The notes: generated by a model from the letters alone, not told the origin. 64,000 bases of DNA from Rheinheimera baltica DSM 14885 (GCF_000425345.1 NZ_AUDG01000004.1:124001-188000); one strand, 5' to 3'; positions 16,123-25,410 are shown, numbered from the stretch's first letter. Numbers and translations: made by a program.

Positions 16123-17151
16123 TTACAAATTATGGCCGCAAGACTGGCGGATTATTAACTTAGGTTCTATCTGATTTACCGTAATTGGCTGATTATTGAT
16201 TAATTGCAGCAGGTTATTTACCAGCAACTCGCCAGCTTGTGTAGTGTCTTGTTGTATGGTGGTTAAAGGGGGTGAAGAAAATGATGCTACGGGGATGTCA
16301 TCGAAGCCCATCACGGCAATATCTTCCGGCACTCTTAGGTTACGCCTTTTTAAACAGCGCATTACCCCAATGGCAATTAAATCACTGGCACAGAAAATAG
16401 CATCAACTTGCTGCCCCGATGCCAGCAATTGCTCTGTGGCATGATCACCAGCACTTTCGGTAAAGTTAGCGTCATATTGCGGTACCTGGCTAATATCCAT
16501 GCCTGCATCAACCAAGGCATCAACAAACCCCAAATACCGCTCTGAAAATTCCGGGCTACCGGCAGAGGCATTCCCCACAAAAGCAAACGCTTTATGGCCA
16601 GTGGCCAATAAATGCTCTCCCGCGATGCGTCCGCCAAGCCGGTTATTGCTGCGTAGCGTAAATTCAGGATGACCATGCACGTCAGCCCCCCAGCATACGA
16701 AGTGGGTTTCCTGCGCTAACAGTTTTTCTAGTTTTTCCTCGTAATCTTTATAGTCACCGTAACCCAACAAAATAATGCCATCGGCTTTGTTGCTGTCTTC
16801 ATAGTCAGCATGCCAGTCGTCACTAAGCTGCTGAAAAGAGACTAATAAATCTTGCCCCCGTTTGGCACAGGCACGGGTAATACTGCCCAACATAGATAAG
16901 AAAAACGGGTTAATTAGAGACTGTTCGGTAGTGGGGTCTTCAAACAACAGCAGCGCCAGCGTACTACTACGTTGATTACGCAGATTGCTGGCATTTTTAT
17001 CTACTTTGTAATTAAGTTGCCGGGCAATAGCCTGAACTTTCTCGCGGGTTTCTTTATTTACCTGCGGGCTATTGCGTAGTGCACGTGACACCGTTGACTG
17101 CGAAACGCCAGCCATGTAAGCAATGTCGAATGAAGTAGCTTTGTCTTTCAT
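16123..17151 (-). CDS. LacI-family transcriptional regulator (candidate MalR-type)
   Basis: A 342-residue protein. Residues 7-27 (SFDIAYMAGVSQSTVSRALR) are the LacI helix-turn-helix, followed by the hinge helix region and a periplasmic-binding-protein-like effector domain ending in PVASFSSPPLTTIQQDT. Its setting among GH31, GH97, GH13 and a sugar carrier, and the repeated palindrome TGAATACGTATGCA at two of those genes, make it a likely repressor of alpha-glucan use that responds to a maltose-derived sugar. No copy of the palindrome was seen in front of this gene, so autoregulation is not indicated. Confidence 0.92.
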   Translation of the reverse strand: MKDKATSFDIAYMAGVSQSTVSRALRNSPQVNKETREKVQAIARQLNYKVDKNASNLRNQRSSTLALLLFEDPTTEQSLINPFFLSMLGSITRACAKRGQDLLVSFQQLSDDWHADYEDSNKADGIILLGYGDYKDYEEKLEKLLAQETHFVCWGADVHGHPEFTLRSNNRLGGRIAGEHLLATGHKAFAFVGNASAGSPEFSERYLGFVDALVDAGMDISQVPQYDANFTESAGDHATEQLLASGQQVDAIFCASDLIAIGVMRCLKRRNLRVPEDIAVMGFDDIPVASFSSPPLTTIQQDTTQAGELLVNNLLQLINNQPITVNQIEPKLIIRQSCGHNL

Positions 17152-17325
17152 CTGATGCTCTGTTGTAACAGAAAATTATACATCTGAGCGCGCCATCAGA
17201 ATGGGCGTATGGGCGCCGCCTTATGATTTTTATAACGTTATCATAGAGGGTATTGCAGATGGATTCAATTTTGTTATTAAAGCATTACATTGCCCTACTT
17301 TCAGAACTCTCACAACTATGAACTG

Positions 17326-17784
17326 CTAGCAGGGGGTAACTTTAACCTGCTCCTGAATAGACAAGGGTTTGTCGACACGCGGAAACAACACCAGCATCCA
17401 AGGCTGTAGCACGACTGTTGGCACCGCACAATTCTCACCGGCATATTCTGCCTTAAGTACAATATTCACCTGCGTGGCCTGGCCCTGAAAGGCCCCCACC
17501 GCTAACGCTTTGGCTGGCTGCTGTGAGCCGCTCATCACCAACAGAACCTGATATTCAGCAAAGTTAATAGTTTCCGGCGTGCCGCTGCGGTTAAGCACCT
17601 GATAAAAAACATCATCGAAACTGGCTTGACTACTAATTACCTGAATAATTTTATCGTCACTTTGCGCACTGTTACCACGCGCCAAATACTGATAAGCCGA
17701 AGTGTCGTCTGCCGTTAAGTCTTCTACACAACCGCTTAACAACCAAAGCGATGTAACAGCAATAAATAGCATACTTAGCTTCAT
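17326..17784 (-). CDS. Lipoprotein with PrcB-type C-terminal domain
   Basis: A 152-residue protein with lipobox LLSGC at residues 15-19, so a lipoprotein. The C-terminal two thirds (FDDVFYQVLNRSG...INFAEYQVLLVMSGSQQ...) resemble the PrcB_C domain, a small beta domain first described in a spirochaete protease complex. Function in proteobacteria is unknown. There are two Cys in the mature part (AGENCAVP and the terminal PC) that could pair. AGGTGAGGA precedes the start. It is divergent from the MipA operon but no link is evident. Confidence 0.65.
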   Translation of the reverse strand: MKLSMLFIAVTSLWLLSGCVEDLTADDTSAYQYLARGNSAQSDDKIIQVISSQASFDDVFYQVLNRSGTPETINFAEYQVLLVMSGSQQPAKALAVGAFQGQATQVNIVLKAEYAGENCAVPTVVLQPWMLVLFPRVDKPLSIQEQVKVTPC

Positions 17785-17947
17785 AACATGTCCTCACCTA
17801 TTTTTTAAGCTAGTCTAGCCACGCAACAATAGACATACTGTGACTATTCACAGCAAATTGTGAAACATTGTTATGTTGTCTTATGTCTAATGCAGCAACT
17901 TGCTAAACTGATGTAGTGGAAAATAAACCTAAATATTAAGGTGCGAA

Positions 17948-18799
17948 TTGCGATACTGGTTACTAATACTTTTTGTACTAAGCATGGCAGCGAAAGCTGA
18001 CACCGCAGAGGTGTGCCTTGACGACCCGGGCTGTGCCACTGAGCAAAAGCTGTATTTAAGCCTGGCGCTAGGTTATGGACAACGCAGTAACCCGCTGTAT
18101 GACGGCGAAGAGCTTCCTTTGATATTGTTGCCGGAAGTGTATTACTACGGTGAAAATTGGTTCTTTGACAACGGTAAGCTAGGCACTAGCTGGGCGTTAT
18201 CTGAACAATGGCATTTAAGTCTGGTTAGCCAACTCAATTCAGAAAAAGGCTATTTTCAAAAATGGTTTGGTGGCAACGTTTTTCAATTTAGTCAAAGTTT
18301 CACTAATGCATCGATATCTGAAGAGCGAATTGGCCCGATGCAGGCGTCAGTACACGAAATCAGTAAACGCCCTACTGCAGTAGATGCAGGCTTGCAGCTT
18401 GATTGGTTTAGCGATAACTGGCAGGTGCAATCAAATGTGTGGCAGGATATCAGCAACACCTATCAGGGCCAGCATGCCAGCATTAGCGTTGGTCGCTACT
18501 GGGAAAACGCCTTTGGTCGATGGCAGTTTATTGCAAAGTTAAACTGGAAAAGTGCCAAACTTATTGATACTTACTATGGTATTGATAATAATGACCCATT
18601 CTATTTACGCCGTTATAATGGCAAGCCAAGCTGGCAACCGGAACTGCGTTTAAGCTGGCAACACCCTTTGTCAGAGCGATTTGCTGTGTTAGGGTTTTTG
18701 CGTTACTTACATCTGGATGATGCTATGACCGACAGCCCGCTGCTGCGTACCAACAATATTACAACCTGGTTCTTTGGCGTAAGTTACCGGTTATTTTAA
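17948..18799 (+). CDS. MipA/OmpV-family outer-membrane protein
   Basis: A 283-residue protein starting at TTG 17948, five bases after AAGGTG; a signal peptide follows (MRYWLLILFVLSMAAKADT). The pattern YLSLALGYGQRSNPLYDGEELPLILLPEVYYYGENWFFDNGKLG is characteristic of the MipA/OmpV barrel family, and the chain ends in an aromatic residue (FGVSYRLF) as outer-membrane barrels do. It begins a four-gene operon in which every junction overlaps or nearly touches: barrel, DUF3019 protein, response regulator, histidine kinase. This set is conserved in related bacteria and suggests an envelope-stress or ion-sensing module; the signal is unknown. Confidence 0.87.
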   Translation: MRYWLLILFVLSMAAKADTAEVCLDDPGCATEQKLYLSLALGYGQRSNPLYDGEELPLILLPEVYYYGENWFFDNGKLGTSWALSEQWHLSLVSQLNSEKGYFQKWFGGNVFQFSQSFTNASISEERIGPMQASVHEISKRPTAVDAGLQLDWFSDNWQVQSNVWQDISNTYQGQHASISVGRYWENAFGRWQFIAKLNWKSAKLIDTYYGIDNNDPFYLRRYNGKPSWQPELRLSWQHPLSERFAVLGFLRYLHLDDAMTDSPLLRTNNITTWFFGVSYRLF

Positions 18800-19179
18800 T
18801 GCAGTCTTTTTGGTTATTACTGGCATTAAGCGGTATGACAACACAGCATGACTTGCCTGTGAACTGCGACGCAAACATTTGCTGGGACGTGAGTCCGCAA
18901 ATTTGCGTTACTGAACAACAAAAGCAAAGCTGCCAATCTCAACTGCAACTGCATTGGTACAGTGACACCGCCCAAAATACTTGCTTATATCTGGCAGAGC
19001 AAAAACTGCAATGTTGGCAAAATGTGACCCAAGGTCACTGGAAACAAAAGCTCAGCTGGGAAAATGCAGCACTCACCTTACGCAGCCCCGACAACCAAAT
19101 ATTGTTACAAACTGAACTGCAAGTACTAAGCCGTAAACCGGCAAGACGTCGCTTAAGCAGTCCATGGAGCATTTTCTAA
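18799..19179 (+). CDS. DUF3019 protein
   Basis: A 126-residue protein whose ATG overlaps the preceding TAA by one base (TAATG). It opens with a short hydrophobic leader and has six cysteines in the first 90 residues in pairs (NCDANICWDVSPQICV, SCQSQL, TCLYL, QCWQN), a layout consistent with disulfides in the periplasm. The W-Y-S and CLYLAEQ..CWQ blocks match my recollection of DUF3019, which travels with MipA-type barrels and an OmpR/EnvZ-like pair. Likely a periplasmic partner of the barrel or the sensor kinase. Confidence 0.75.
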   Translation: MQSFWLLLALSGMTTQHDLPVNCDANICWDVSPQICVTEQQKQSCQSQLQLHWYSDTAQNTCLYLAEQKLQCWQNVTQGHWKQKLSWENAALTLRSPDNQILLQTELQVLSRKPARRRLSSPWSIF

Positions 19180-19871
19180 TGGCAAAAATTTTACTGGTAG
19201 AAGACGATATTCGCCTTGCTTCTTTGGTGCAAAGTTTTCTTACACAACATGGTTTCGTTGTGCAGCTACAAAGCCAGGGGGATGCTGTGGCTGAGCATTG
19301 CCGCCAATTTCAACCTGATCTTATCGTATTGGATTTAATGTTACCCGGGCTGGATGGTTTTGGTGTCTGTAGGCAGATCCGCCCATGGTACAAAGGGCCT
19401 GTACTTATACTTACGGCTAAGCAAGGCGACATTGATCAAGTGTTGGGGTTAGAATTAGGCGCCGATGATTATGTTATTAAGCCGGTGGAACCGCGCGTTT
19501 TAGTCGCCCGAATTAATGCTTTGTTACGTCGCAGCCAAAGTAGTCATAAGAGCGAACAGCAAGAGCTGCAATTTGACCGTTTACTGTTAAAACAGCGTTC
19601 CCGCGAAACCTGGTATGACAACGAACGGGTAGATTTAACCAGCTATGAATTCGACTTACTGTGGATGCTAGCAAAACATGCCGGGCAAACGGTAAAACGT
19701 GAAGCTATTCATCAACAAATAATTGGTCGTGAGTATGATGGCTTAGATCGTACAGTAGATGTGCGCATCTCGCACCTGCGCCGCAAACTGGGCGATAACG
19801 CTGAAACACCTTTTCGAATAAAAACCGTTTGGGGCAAAGGCTACCTATTTGTCGCCGATGCGTGGCTATAA
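19179..19871 (+). CDS. OmpR-family response regulator
   Basis: The ATG at 19179 overlaps the DUF3019 stop codon by one base and gives 230 residues; an ATG 15 bases upstream is less likely. The receiver domain has the acidic pair EDD near residue 10, the phospho-acceptor Asp in LIVLDLMLPG, the Thr in LTAKQG, and the Lys in DDYVIKP. A winged-helix DNA-binding domain follows (DLTSYEFDLLWMLAKHAG and the recognition-helix block DRTVDVRISHLRRKLGD). It should control transcription, probably including its own operon, when phosphorylated by the adjacent kinase. Confidence 0.93.
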   Translation: MAKILLVEDDIRLASLVQSFLTQHGFVVQLQSQGDAVAEHCRQFQPDLIVLDLMLPGLDGFGVCRQIRPWYKGPVLILTAKQGDIDQVLGLELGADDYVIKPVEPRVLVARINALLRRSQSSHKSEQQELQFDRLLLKQRSRETWYDNERVDLTSYEFDLLWMLAKHAGQTVKREAIHQQIIGREYDGLDRTVDVRISHLRRKLGDNAETPFRIKTVWGKGYLFVADAWL

Positions 19872-19881
19872 CACTTTGCCT

Positions 19882-21099
19882 ATGCAACGCCTTTTCTGGC
19901 ATTTTTATCTGTTTATTTTTTTGGTGCTGCTGGGTTCTGGCTGGGCAGTAGAGCAGCTATGGCAGCACTGGAATCCACCAGCACAGCAGCCTTGGCTGGC
20001 AAGCTACACCGCGTTATTGCAACAGCAATTACAACAGCCAGCGTCGACCTGGCCTGACACTATTCCTCTAACCATTCTGGCTCAGCCTGCTGACAGTATT
20101 AGCTGGCTACCAGACGAACTGGCTCAATTACAACAAGGCAATGTCATCAGCTTATTTGAAGCAGAAAAAGTGTATTTTTATTATCTGAGCAACCAGCAAC
20201 TTTTGCAGCTCGGTCCGCTGACATTAGTACAAAATGATGGTGCTAGCTGGTTTACGCTCTTATTTTTCGTCTTGCTAGCCATAGCTGTTGCCGCGTGGTT
20301 ATGGCCGGTAGCGCGCGACATCAATAGTTTACAACACAGTCTGACAAAATTTTCCGTCAATATTGATACCACATTGCAATTACCCAGCCGCTCATTTATT
20401 GCCCCTATCGCGCAAAGCTTTCAGCAGATGAGCATGCAAATACGTGAACTACTAAAATTGCAGCGTGAAATGACACAAGCCGTATCTCATGAATTAAGAA
20501 CGCCCATTGCCCGCCTCAGCTTTGCACTGGAAATGGCACAGCAACTGCCAGAGCAAGAAAGGCAGTTAATGTTGCAGGATGTACGAGAGCTGCAACAGTT
20601 GGTCGATGAAATTCTCGACTACGCCCGGCTTGAAACAGGCCAGATACCCCTGCAAATGCAACAAATTGATCTCACCGAACTCATTGCCAATGTCCAGGAG
20701 AAACTTGAACCGTTGCCCGGTGCTGCGATAATCCTGCAATTACCTGAACACGCCGTGCTATATGGTGATGGCCATTACTTAGAGCGCGCACTTCAGAATC
20801 TGCTGGTTAATGCAAAAAAATATGCGGTGCAACACATTCGATTAAGGCTGAGCAAGCATAAGCAATGTTGGCAATTTGATATTGAAGATGATGGCCCTGG
20901 AATACCTGAGCATTTACGTCAGGAAATTTTTAAACCTTTTTTTCGGGTCGAGGCCAGTCGCAATAAACAAGCCGGCGGATTTGGACTGGGGTTAGCCATT
21001 GTCCAACGAGTAGCCATATGGCACAAAGGTGACATAGGTGTTATGCAGTCGACATTGGGCGGCGCGCATTTTGTGCTGCGCCTGCCTCAGCATCCTTAA
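19882..21099 (+). CDS. Sensor histidine kinase
   Basis: A start at ATG 19882 (ten bases after the regulator stop) gives 405 residues; ATG 19858 would overlap the regulator by 14 bases and is possible. Two membrane helices (about residues 3-22 and 125-145) enclose a periplasmic sensor region of about 100 residues rich in Gln and Trp. A HAMP-like linker precedes the H box AVSHELRTPIARL. The N box (NLLVNAKKYA), G1 box (DIEDDGPGIP) and G2 box (GGFGLGLAIV) are all intact, so it should autophosphorylate and serve the upstream regulator. The periplasmic domain is small and not recognised. Confidence 0.92.
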   Translation: MQRLFWHFYLFIFLVLLGSGWAVEQLWQHWNPPAQQPWLASYTALLQQQLQQPASTWPDTIPLTILAQPADSISWLPDELAQLQQGNVISLFEAEKVYFYYLSNQQLLQLGPLTLVQNDGASWFTLLFFVLLAIAVAAWLWPVARDINSLQHSLTKFSVNIDTTLQLPSRSFIAPIAQSFQQMSMQIRELLKLQREMTQAVSHELRTPIARLSFALEMAQQLPEQERQLMLQDVRELQQLVDEILDYARLETGQIPLQMQQIDLTELIANVQEKLEPLPGAAIILQLPEHAVLYGDGHYLERALQNLLVNAKKYAVQHIRLRLSKHKQCWQFDIEDDGPGIPEHLRQEIFKPFFRVEASRNKQAGGFGLGLAIVQRVAIWHKGDIGVMQSTLGGAHFVLRLPQHP

Positions 21100-21110
21100 A
21101 AATATACCAA

Positions 21111-21791
21111 TTACAAACCAAGGTTTTTCATAAAGTCGTCGTCTACATCTACATCGACATCAACGCTAACGGTATTCTCTGGCGTATACTGCTGTGCGTT
21201 TGCCAAAATATCGTCAGGATGTTCCTGTTCAATTTTGTCAAATTCATGCAACTGTATAAACTCGGTTTTATCCATCGCCAGTTCCAGATAAAAAATATTG
21301 TGTTCTGGCGTACTGAAAGTCACTCGTCTGGCTTGTGGTTGATCCAGTTGAGTATTAATTAAAATTTGTACCTGTTTATTAATCGCCATCATCTTGGGCT
21401 GACTCTGGTTGATAGAGGTGTGCAGGTCATATCGAACAGTGTTGGTAAAGTCACCTACAATCTGATTCATCAATTCACCCATCACATTTCCGACCTCATC
21501 CGAGGTATGAAATTGCGCCAACTCTTCTTCCGGCATACCCATGCTCTTAAGGTATTTCTTATAAATTTCCATCGCTGCCTGGGCAGTGAAGTTAATGATT
21601 ACTAAACCAGAGAAACCACCATCAAACAGTACAAAGCAGCCTAAGTCAGGGCGCAAGCAAGTTTTCTGTATTTTTTGTACCATCGGCGAGTGCGCAACGT
21701 TATTGTTGCCCGCGCCAGAGAGTACTTTAGTTACTGATTGGCAAAGCGTCAGTAATATTTCGTCTGTTGTTATCGTTTTAGTTTTTTTCAT
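21111..21791 (-). CDS. DUF3334 protein, CheX-like
   Basis: A 226-residue cytoplasmic protein, strongly recalling the DUF3334 family of Vibrio, Shewanella and relatives. The block SDEVGNVMGELMNQIVGDFTNTV resembles the E-x-x-N motif helix of CheX/CheC/FliY phosphatases, so a role in dephosphorylating a response regulator is possible but unproven. The chain ends in an unusual acidic tail, VSVDVDVDVDDDFMKNLGL, in which Val-Asp alternates. The gene converges on the histidine kinase with an 11-base gap. No operon partner. Confidence 0.8.
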   Translation of the reverse strand: MKKTKTITTDEILLTLCQSVTKVLSGAGNNNVAHSPMVQKIQKTCLRPDLGCFVLFDGGFSGLVIINFTAQAAMEIYKKYLKSMGMPEEELAQFHTSDEVGNVMGELMNQIVGDFTNTVRYDLHTSINQSQPKMMAINKQVQILINTQLDQPQARRVTFSTPEHNIFYLELAMDKTEFIQLHEFDKIEQEHPDDILANAQQYTPENTVSVDVDVDVDDDFMKNLGL

Positions 21792-21865
21792 TGTTTCAAT
21801 CCAACTGCCTAAGTAAGAACAGTATAAGCGTATTCTGTGAGCTTAGGCTATATTATCCCACTCGC

Positions 21866-22591
21866 TCAATTGGGAAGATATTGCAACAACAGTTGCTTCA
21901 GTTTTCCTGACTGCTGCAGTTGTGCCAATCCCCGATTAAACACCGTTACCCATTCAGCTTGCCAGCAAGCCGCAGGATACAAAGCCTCATTAAATAAATA
22001 ATGCGTTTCAAGTGGTTGTTGCGGTGCAACTTTATTGGCTAAATAGTGCAATACTCGCTGCTCACCAATAACTAAATCAACACGATGGCTAAACAGCAAC
22101 TCTAGTTGCAGTTTTCTCTCTGCCAGTTCTAGATAACTTGCCTCGCTGATAGCATGTTGGTAGTTCTGGCCTAATATCTTTTCCGCTTGCTGATAAGCGA
22201 CAATACGTTTCCCTGACAAATCAGACACGCTGTTTAGTGTTATTGCTGCCTGCTGCAAGCTAATTGCGACGTCTTTAAAGGGTAAATACGGTTGTGTGTA
22301 AATAGCGCCAGCAATATCTACAGCTGCGGGAGAAATACAGTCCAACTTATGATCGCTAAACTGCTTTAACAACCTGCTATAGCTGTGCAACTCGAACTCT
22401 ACCTGATATCCAGCCTGGCTAAATATCCGTGACATCAATTGATACTCAATGCCATCAAGCGCGCCAGCGTCATTATAAAAAGACCAGGGCGCAGATAAAT
22501 GCAAGCCTACCCGCAATATTTCAGCAGCCTTAACCGACGTTGCTAATAAAGCCAAATAGATAATCAATATTCGTAAACAAGATACAATCAT
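21866..22591 (-). CDS. Periplasmic solute-binding protein, family 3-like
   Basis: A 241-residue protein with signal peptide (LRILIIYLALLATSVKA, cleavage before AEIL). The opening LRVGLHLSAPWSFYNDAGALDGIEYQLMSRIFSQAGYQVEF is the classic start of amino-acid-type (SBP_bac_3) binding proteins, and SDLSGKRIVAYQQAEKILG is the hinge region. There is no permease or ATPase gene nearby, so, as with many such orphan proteins in this order, it may bind a ligand for sensing or metabolism instead of ABC import. A second orphan of this type lies at 39659-40411. Confidence 0.85.
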   Translation of the reverse strand: MIVSCLRILIIYLALLATSVKAAEILRVGLHLSAPWSFYNDAGALDGIEYQLMSRIFSQAGYQVEFELHSYSRLLKQFSDHKLDCISPAAVDIAGAIYTQPYLPFKDVAISLQQAAITLNSVSDLSGKRIVAYQQAEKILGQNYQHAISEASYLELAERKLQLELLFSHRVDLVIGEQRVLHYLANKVAPQQPLETHYLFNEALYPAACWQAEWVTVFNRGLAQLQQSGKLKQLLLQYLPN

Positions 22592-22765
22592 GGCTCTACA
22601 ACAGGTTTTTCTTATGTACGACTATTAAATAGCGATAGAACTGCAAAAGCAATGTCTTCCTTGATTTGCAGACATATCTGTTAACTTATACTTACACTTC
22701 AATATTAGCCGTGACGGCCAAAACTACGTATTATAATGCGCCGCCAATTGGAGAGCCTTAACCCG

Positions 22766-23947
22766 ATGTCACATAAACCCGCTGGCTGGATTATTTTACT
22801 GCTTGCAGCCGTTGTTGCCACTACGCCGCTGGCTATTGATATGTATCTGCCCGCGATGCCAATTATGGCGCAGCAGTTAGATACCTCTATTGGCATGGTG
22901 CAGCAATCTCTTAGTATCTTTTTAGCATTTTTCGGTATCAGCATGCTGGTGTGTGGCCCGTTAGCGGATAGCCTGGGGCGGCGTCCCCTGGCAATTTTCG
23001 GCCTAAGCGGCTTTGTGCTGGCCAGTATTGCATTGAGTTTAGTGAGCTCAATTGAATGGTTTTTAGCCTGGCGGGCGGTGCAAGCACTGTGTGGTGCAGC
23101 TGCCACCGTTGTAGTGCCTGGTATAGTCCGTCACATTTACCAAGAGCATACTGCTAAAGGTATGTCATATGTTTCTATGATTATGATGCTCGCGCCGCTG
23201 CTAGCCCCTGCAATTGGCAGTGGCGTGCTATGGCTGGCAAACTGGCAAATGATTTTTGTCACGCTGGCCGGTTACGGCGCCGTGGTGCTGTTGCTAAGCT
23301 GGCGTTATTTGCCTGAAATCCGTACTTCGGCTCAACAGGTAAAACCCACATTTCTATCTGGCTACAAGGTAGTATTTTCCCGTGTATCAGCCCGGCCTGA
23401 CATCGCAACATCCATGTTCGCGTCTTTTTCTTTTTTCTGTTTCCTTACCGCTGTGCCCTTTGTTTACATCAAATTCTTTGGTGTGAACGAGCAGCAATTT
23501 AGCCTGTTGTTTGGTTTTAACGTCGCAATGTTGATGCTGGCAAATTTTGTCAACAGCAAAGTGGTAACGCGCCTTGGGCCACAACGCATGTTGCGTGTTG
23601 GGCTGGTGCTAGCCATGATCAGTGCCAGCGCGTTGGCGTTGTTTAATTTCTGGCAGTTATCTCTGGTTTACACTGTAGTATCCATTGCGCCGTTAATGGC
23701 AAGTTTAAGCTTAATTGCCACCAATGCAGACGCGATGATTCTGATGAAATTTCCTGATAACAGCGGTACCGCAACAGCAGTTATTGGCACCTTACGCTTT
23801 GGCATAGGCGCACTGGCCGGGCCACTGCTGGCCTTTTTTTATAATGGCACAGCGCTGCCATTTTCATTGTTAATGCTGCTCGGCGTGCTTTGTATTGCAG
23901 TTAGCCAGTTATGGCACAAACCCACTGAGCAATCTACAGCAAACTAA
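22766..23947 (+). CDS. Bcr/CflA-family multidrug efflux MFS transporter
   Basis: GGAGAG ten bases upstream supports the ATG at 22766 (393 residues) over the 22736 frame start. Twelve hydrophobic segments are present. TPLAIDMYLPAMPIMAQQL at helix 1 is the diagnostic Bcr/CflA (DHA1) signature, followed by LVCGPLADSLGRRPLAIFGL, the loop 2-3 motif. Members export drugs such as bicyclomycin and chloramphenicol, or sulfonamides and cysteine pathway compounds, with proton antiport. The gene stands alone. Confidence 0.9.
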   Translation: MSHKPAGWIILLLAAVVATTPLAIDMYLPAMPIMAQQLDTSIGMVQQSLSIFLAFFGISMLVCGPLADSLGRRPLAIFGLSGFVLASIALSLVSSIEWFLAWRAVQALCGAAATVVVPGIVRHIYQEHTAKGMSYVSMIMMLAPLLAPAIGSGVLWLANWQMIFVTLAGYGAVVLLLSWRYLPEIRTSAQQVKPTFLSGYKVVFSRVSARPDIATSMFASFSFFCFLTAVPFVYIKFFGVNEQQFSLLFGFNVAMLMLANFVNSKVVTRLGPQRMLRVGLVLAMISASALALFNFWQLSLVYTVVSIAPLMASLSLIATNADAMILMKFPDNSGTATAVIGTLRFGIGALAGPLLAFFYNGTALPFSLLMLLGVLCIAVSQLWHKPTEQSTAN

Positions 23948-24096
23948 ATCTTGCAAGCACCGCCGCTGCATTCATCGTCGTCATCACCAAACTGCGGCGC
24001 CTCAGCACGCTCCAATTCGGCTTGCTGCTGGCGCTCTACATTCTGTTCAGCGGCAGTAAAATCAAGATGGTCCAGATCGAAATCTAAGTCAGACAT
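23944..24096 (-). CDS. Small acidic CSGGAC-tail protein of unknown function
   Basis: The ATG at 24096 has AGGAG eight bases upstream and gives 50 residues: MSDLDFDLDHLDFTAAEQ, a Gln/Glu/Ala helix, an acidic patch (GDDDDE) and the tail CSGGACKI. The final two-cysteine loop could bind a metal or form a disulfide. Similar tiny proteins sit near pyrC in related genomes, as far as I recall; function is unknown. It overlaps the end of the convergent Bcr/CflA gene by four bases. The longer frame from 24135 lacks a ribosome site. Confidence 0.7.
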   Translation of the reverse strand: MSDLDFDLDHLDFTAAEQNVERQQQAELERAEAPQFGDDDDECSGGACKI

Positions 24097-24236
24097 TGTC
24101 AAGCTCCTGTCAGGTAATGGCACAAAGTGTAGCAAACAAAATGGCCATTGCTAAAGATGATTTAACCAATGCAGCTCGCCACTGAACTTGATAGAATAGT
24201 CGGCAGTTTTCGCCCCACCGCCTGCAGGAGCCACGC

Positions 24237-25268
24237 ATGACTAGCTTAACCATTCAAACCCCGGACGACTGGCATTTACATTTTCGTGATGGTGATATGT
24301 TGCTGGAAACCGTCCCCGCAACAGCACGCCAGTTTGCCCGTGCTATCGTCATGCCAAACTTAGTGCCGCCAGTAACTACCGCAGCCATGGCGGTGGCGTA
24401 TCGCGAGCGGATATTGGCAGCACGCCCTGCGGGCAGCAAGTTTCAGCCGTTAGTTACGTTATTTTTAACTGACAAAACCAGTGCCACAGATATTGCTGAG
24501 GCTAAGGCGGCGGGTGTGGTCGCGGCGAAACTGTATCCGGCTGGCGCGACAACTAATTCATCAGATGCCGTTAGCGCATTGGATAGCTTGTACCCGGTGT
24601 TTGAAGCCATGGCTGAGCAGGGTATGTTGCTGCTGGTGCATGGTGAGGTAACCGATCATGATATTGATATCTTTGATCGGGAAAAAATCTTTATCGACCG
24701 TTACCTGCAGCATATCGTTAACCGTATTCCAACGCTAAAAGTAGTGTTTGAACATATCACTACTGCGGATGCAGCCAGCTTTGTCGCCAGCAATGCCGCC
24801 AATATTGCCGCCACCATTACGCCACAGCACTTGCTATTAAACCGCAACGACTTGCTGGTGGGCGGCGTACGGCCGCACAATTACTGTTTACCGGTATTAA
24901 AGCGTCGCACACATCAAGAGGCGTTACGCGCTGCGGTAGCATCAGGGTCGGCAAAATTTTTCTTAGGTACAGACTCTGCACCACATGAAAAACATCGCAA
25001 GGAGTCCGCTTGCGGCTGCGCCGGTTGTTACAGTGCACACAGTGCAATAGAGCTTTATGCTCAGGTGTTTGACGACTTAGGTTGTCTGGATAAACTGGAA
25101 GGCTTCGCCAGCCACTACGGCGCAGACTTTTACGGCCTGCCGCGAAATAGCGGTACCGTAACGTTGCAAAAACAGCAGTGGCAGGTACCCAATGAAATTA
25201 GCCTGCCAAACGGTAACCCAATAGTACCGTTTTATGCCGGTGAAACATTAAACTGGAAATTAGTTTAA
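24237..25268 (+). CDS. pyrC: Dihydroorotase
   Basis: A 343-residue class II (dimeric, cytoplasmic) dihydroorotase of full length, catalysing ring closure of carbamoyl aspartate in pyrimidine synthesis. Zinc ligands are visible: H13 and H15 in DDWHLHFRD, the lysine to be carboxylated in [13 protein letters not shown] (about residue 98), His in LVHGE and in VFEHIT, and the catalytic Asp in GTDSAPH. GGAG precedes the ATG. It is monocistronic; a GGCTCA/TGAGCC stem follows the stop. Confidence 0.97.
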   Translation: MTSLTIQTPDDWHLHFRDGDMLLETVPATARQFARAIVMPNLVPPVTTAAMAVAYRERILAARPAGSKFQPLVTLFLTDKTSATDIAEAKAAGVVAAKLYPAGATTNSSDAVSALDSLYPVFEAMAEQGMLLLVHGEVTDHDIDIFDREKIFIDRYLQHIVNRIPTLKVVFEHITTADAASFVASNAANIAATITPQHLLLNRNDLLVGGVRPHNYCLPVLKRRTHQEALRAAVASGSAKFFLGTDSAPHEKHRKESACGCAGCYSAHSAIELYAQVFDDLGCLDKLEGFASHYGADFYGLPRNSGTVTLQKQQWQVPNEISLPNGNPIVPFYAGETLNWKLV

Positions 25269-25274
25269 CTTATC

Positions 25275-25297
25275 GGCTCAGGCGTAACGCATGAGCC
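25275..25297. terminator. Weak hairpin downstream of pyrC
   Basis: GGCTCA / TGAGCC with an eleven-base loop, seven bases after the pyrC stop, followed by TATATA and no clean T run. It might serve both pyrC and the convergent comM gene. Confidence 0.4.
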
Positions 25298-25304
25298 TAT
25301 ATAC

Positions 25305-25360
25305 TCACGTCAACACGCCGTAAACCCATCCCTGGGGGCTCGATTTGGCCATCCAGGCCT
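25305..25360 (-). repeat. Dispersed 3'-UTR-type repeat, copy B
   Basis: Read on the minus strand, this holds CCTGGATGGCC, then CCCCCAGGGATGGGTTTAC, then GGCGTGTTGACGTGA, in the same order and spacing as copy A at 1178-1236. It lies about 50 bases past the stop of comM/yifB on the same strand as that gene. Both copies are thus in the 3' flank of a gene in sense orientation. Confidence 0.6.
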
Positions 25361-25410
25361 GCAGCGGTTGACTTAGAGTACATCGACTCCTGCTTTAATC
25401 TACCCGTGGG

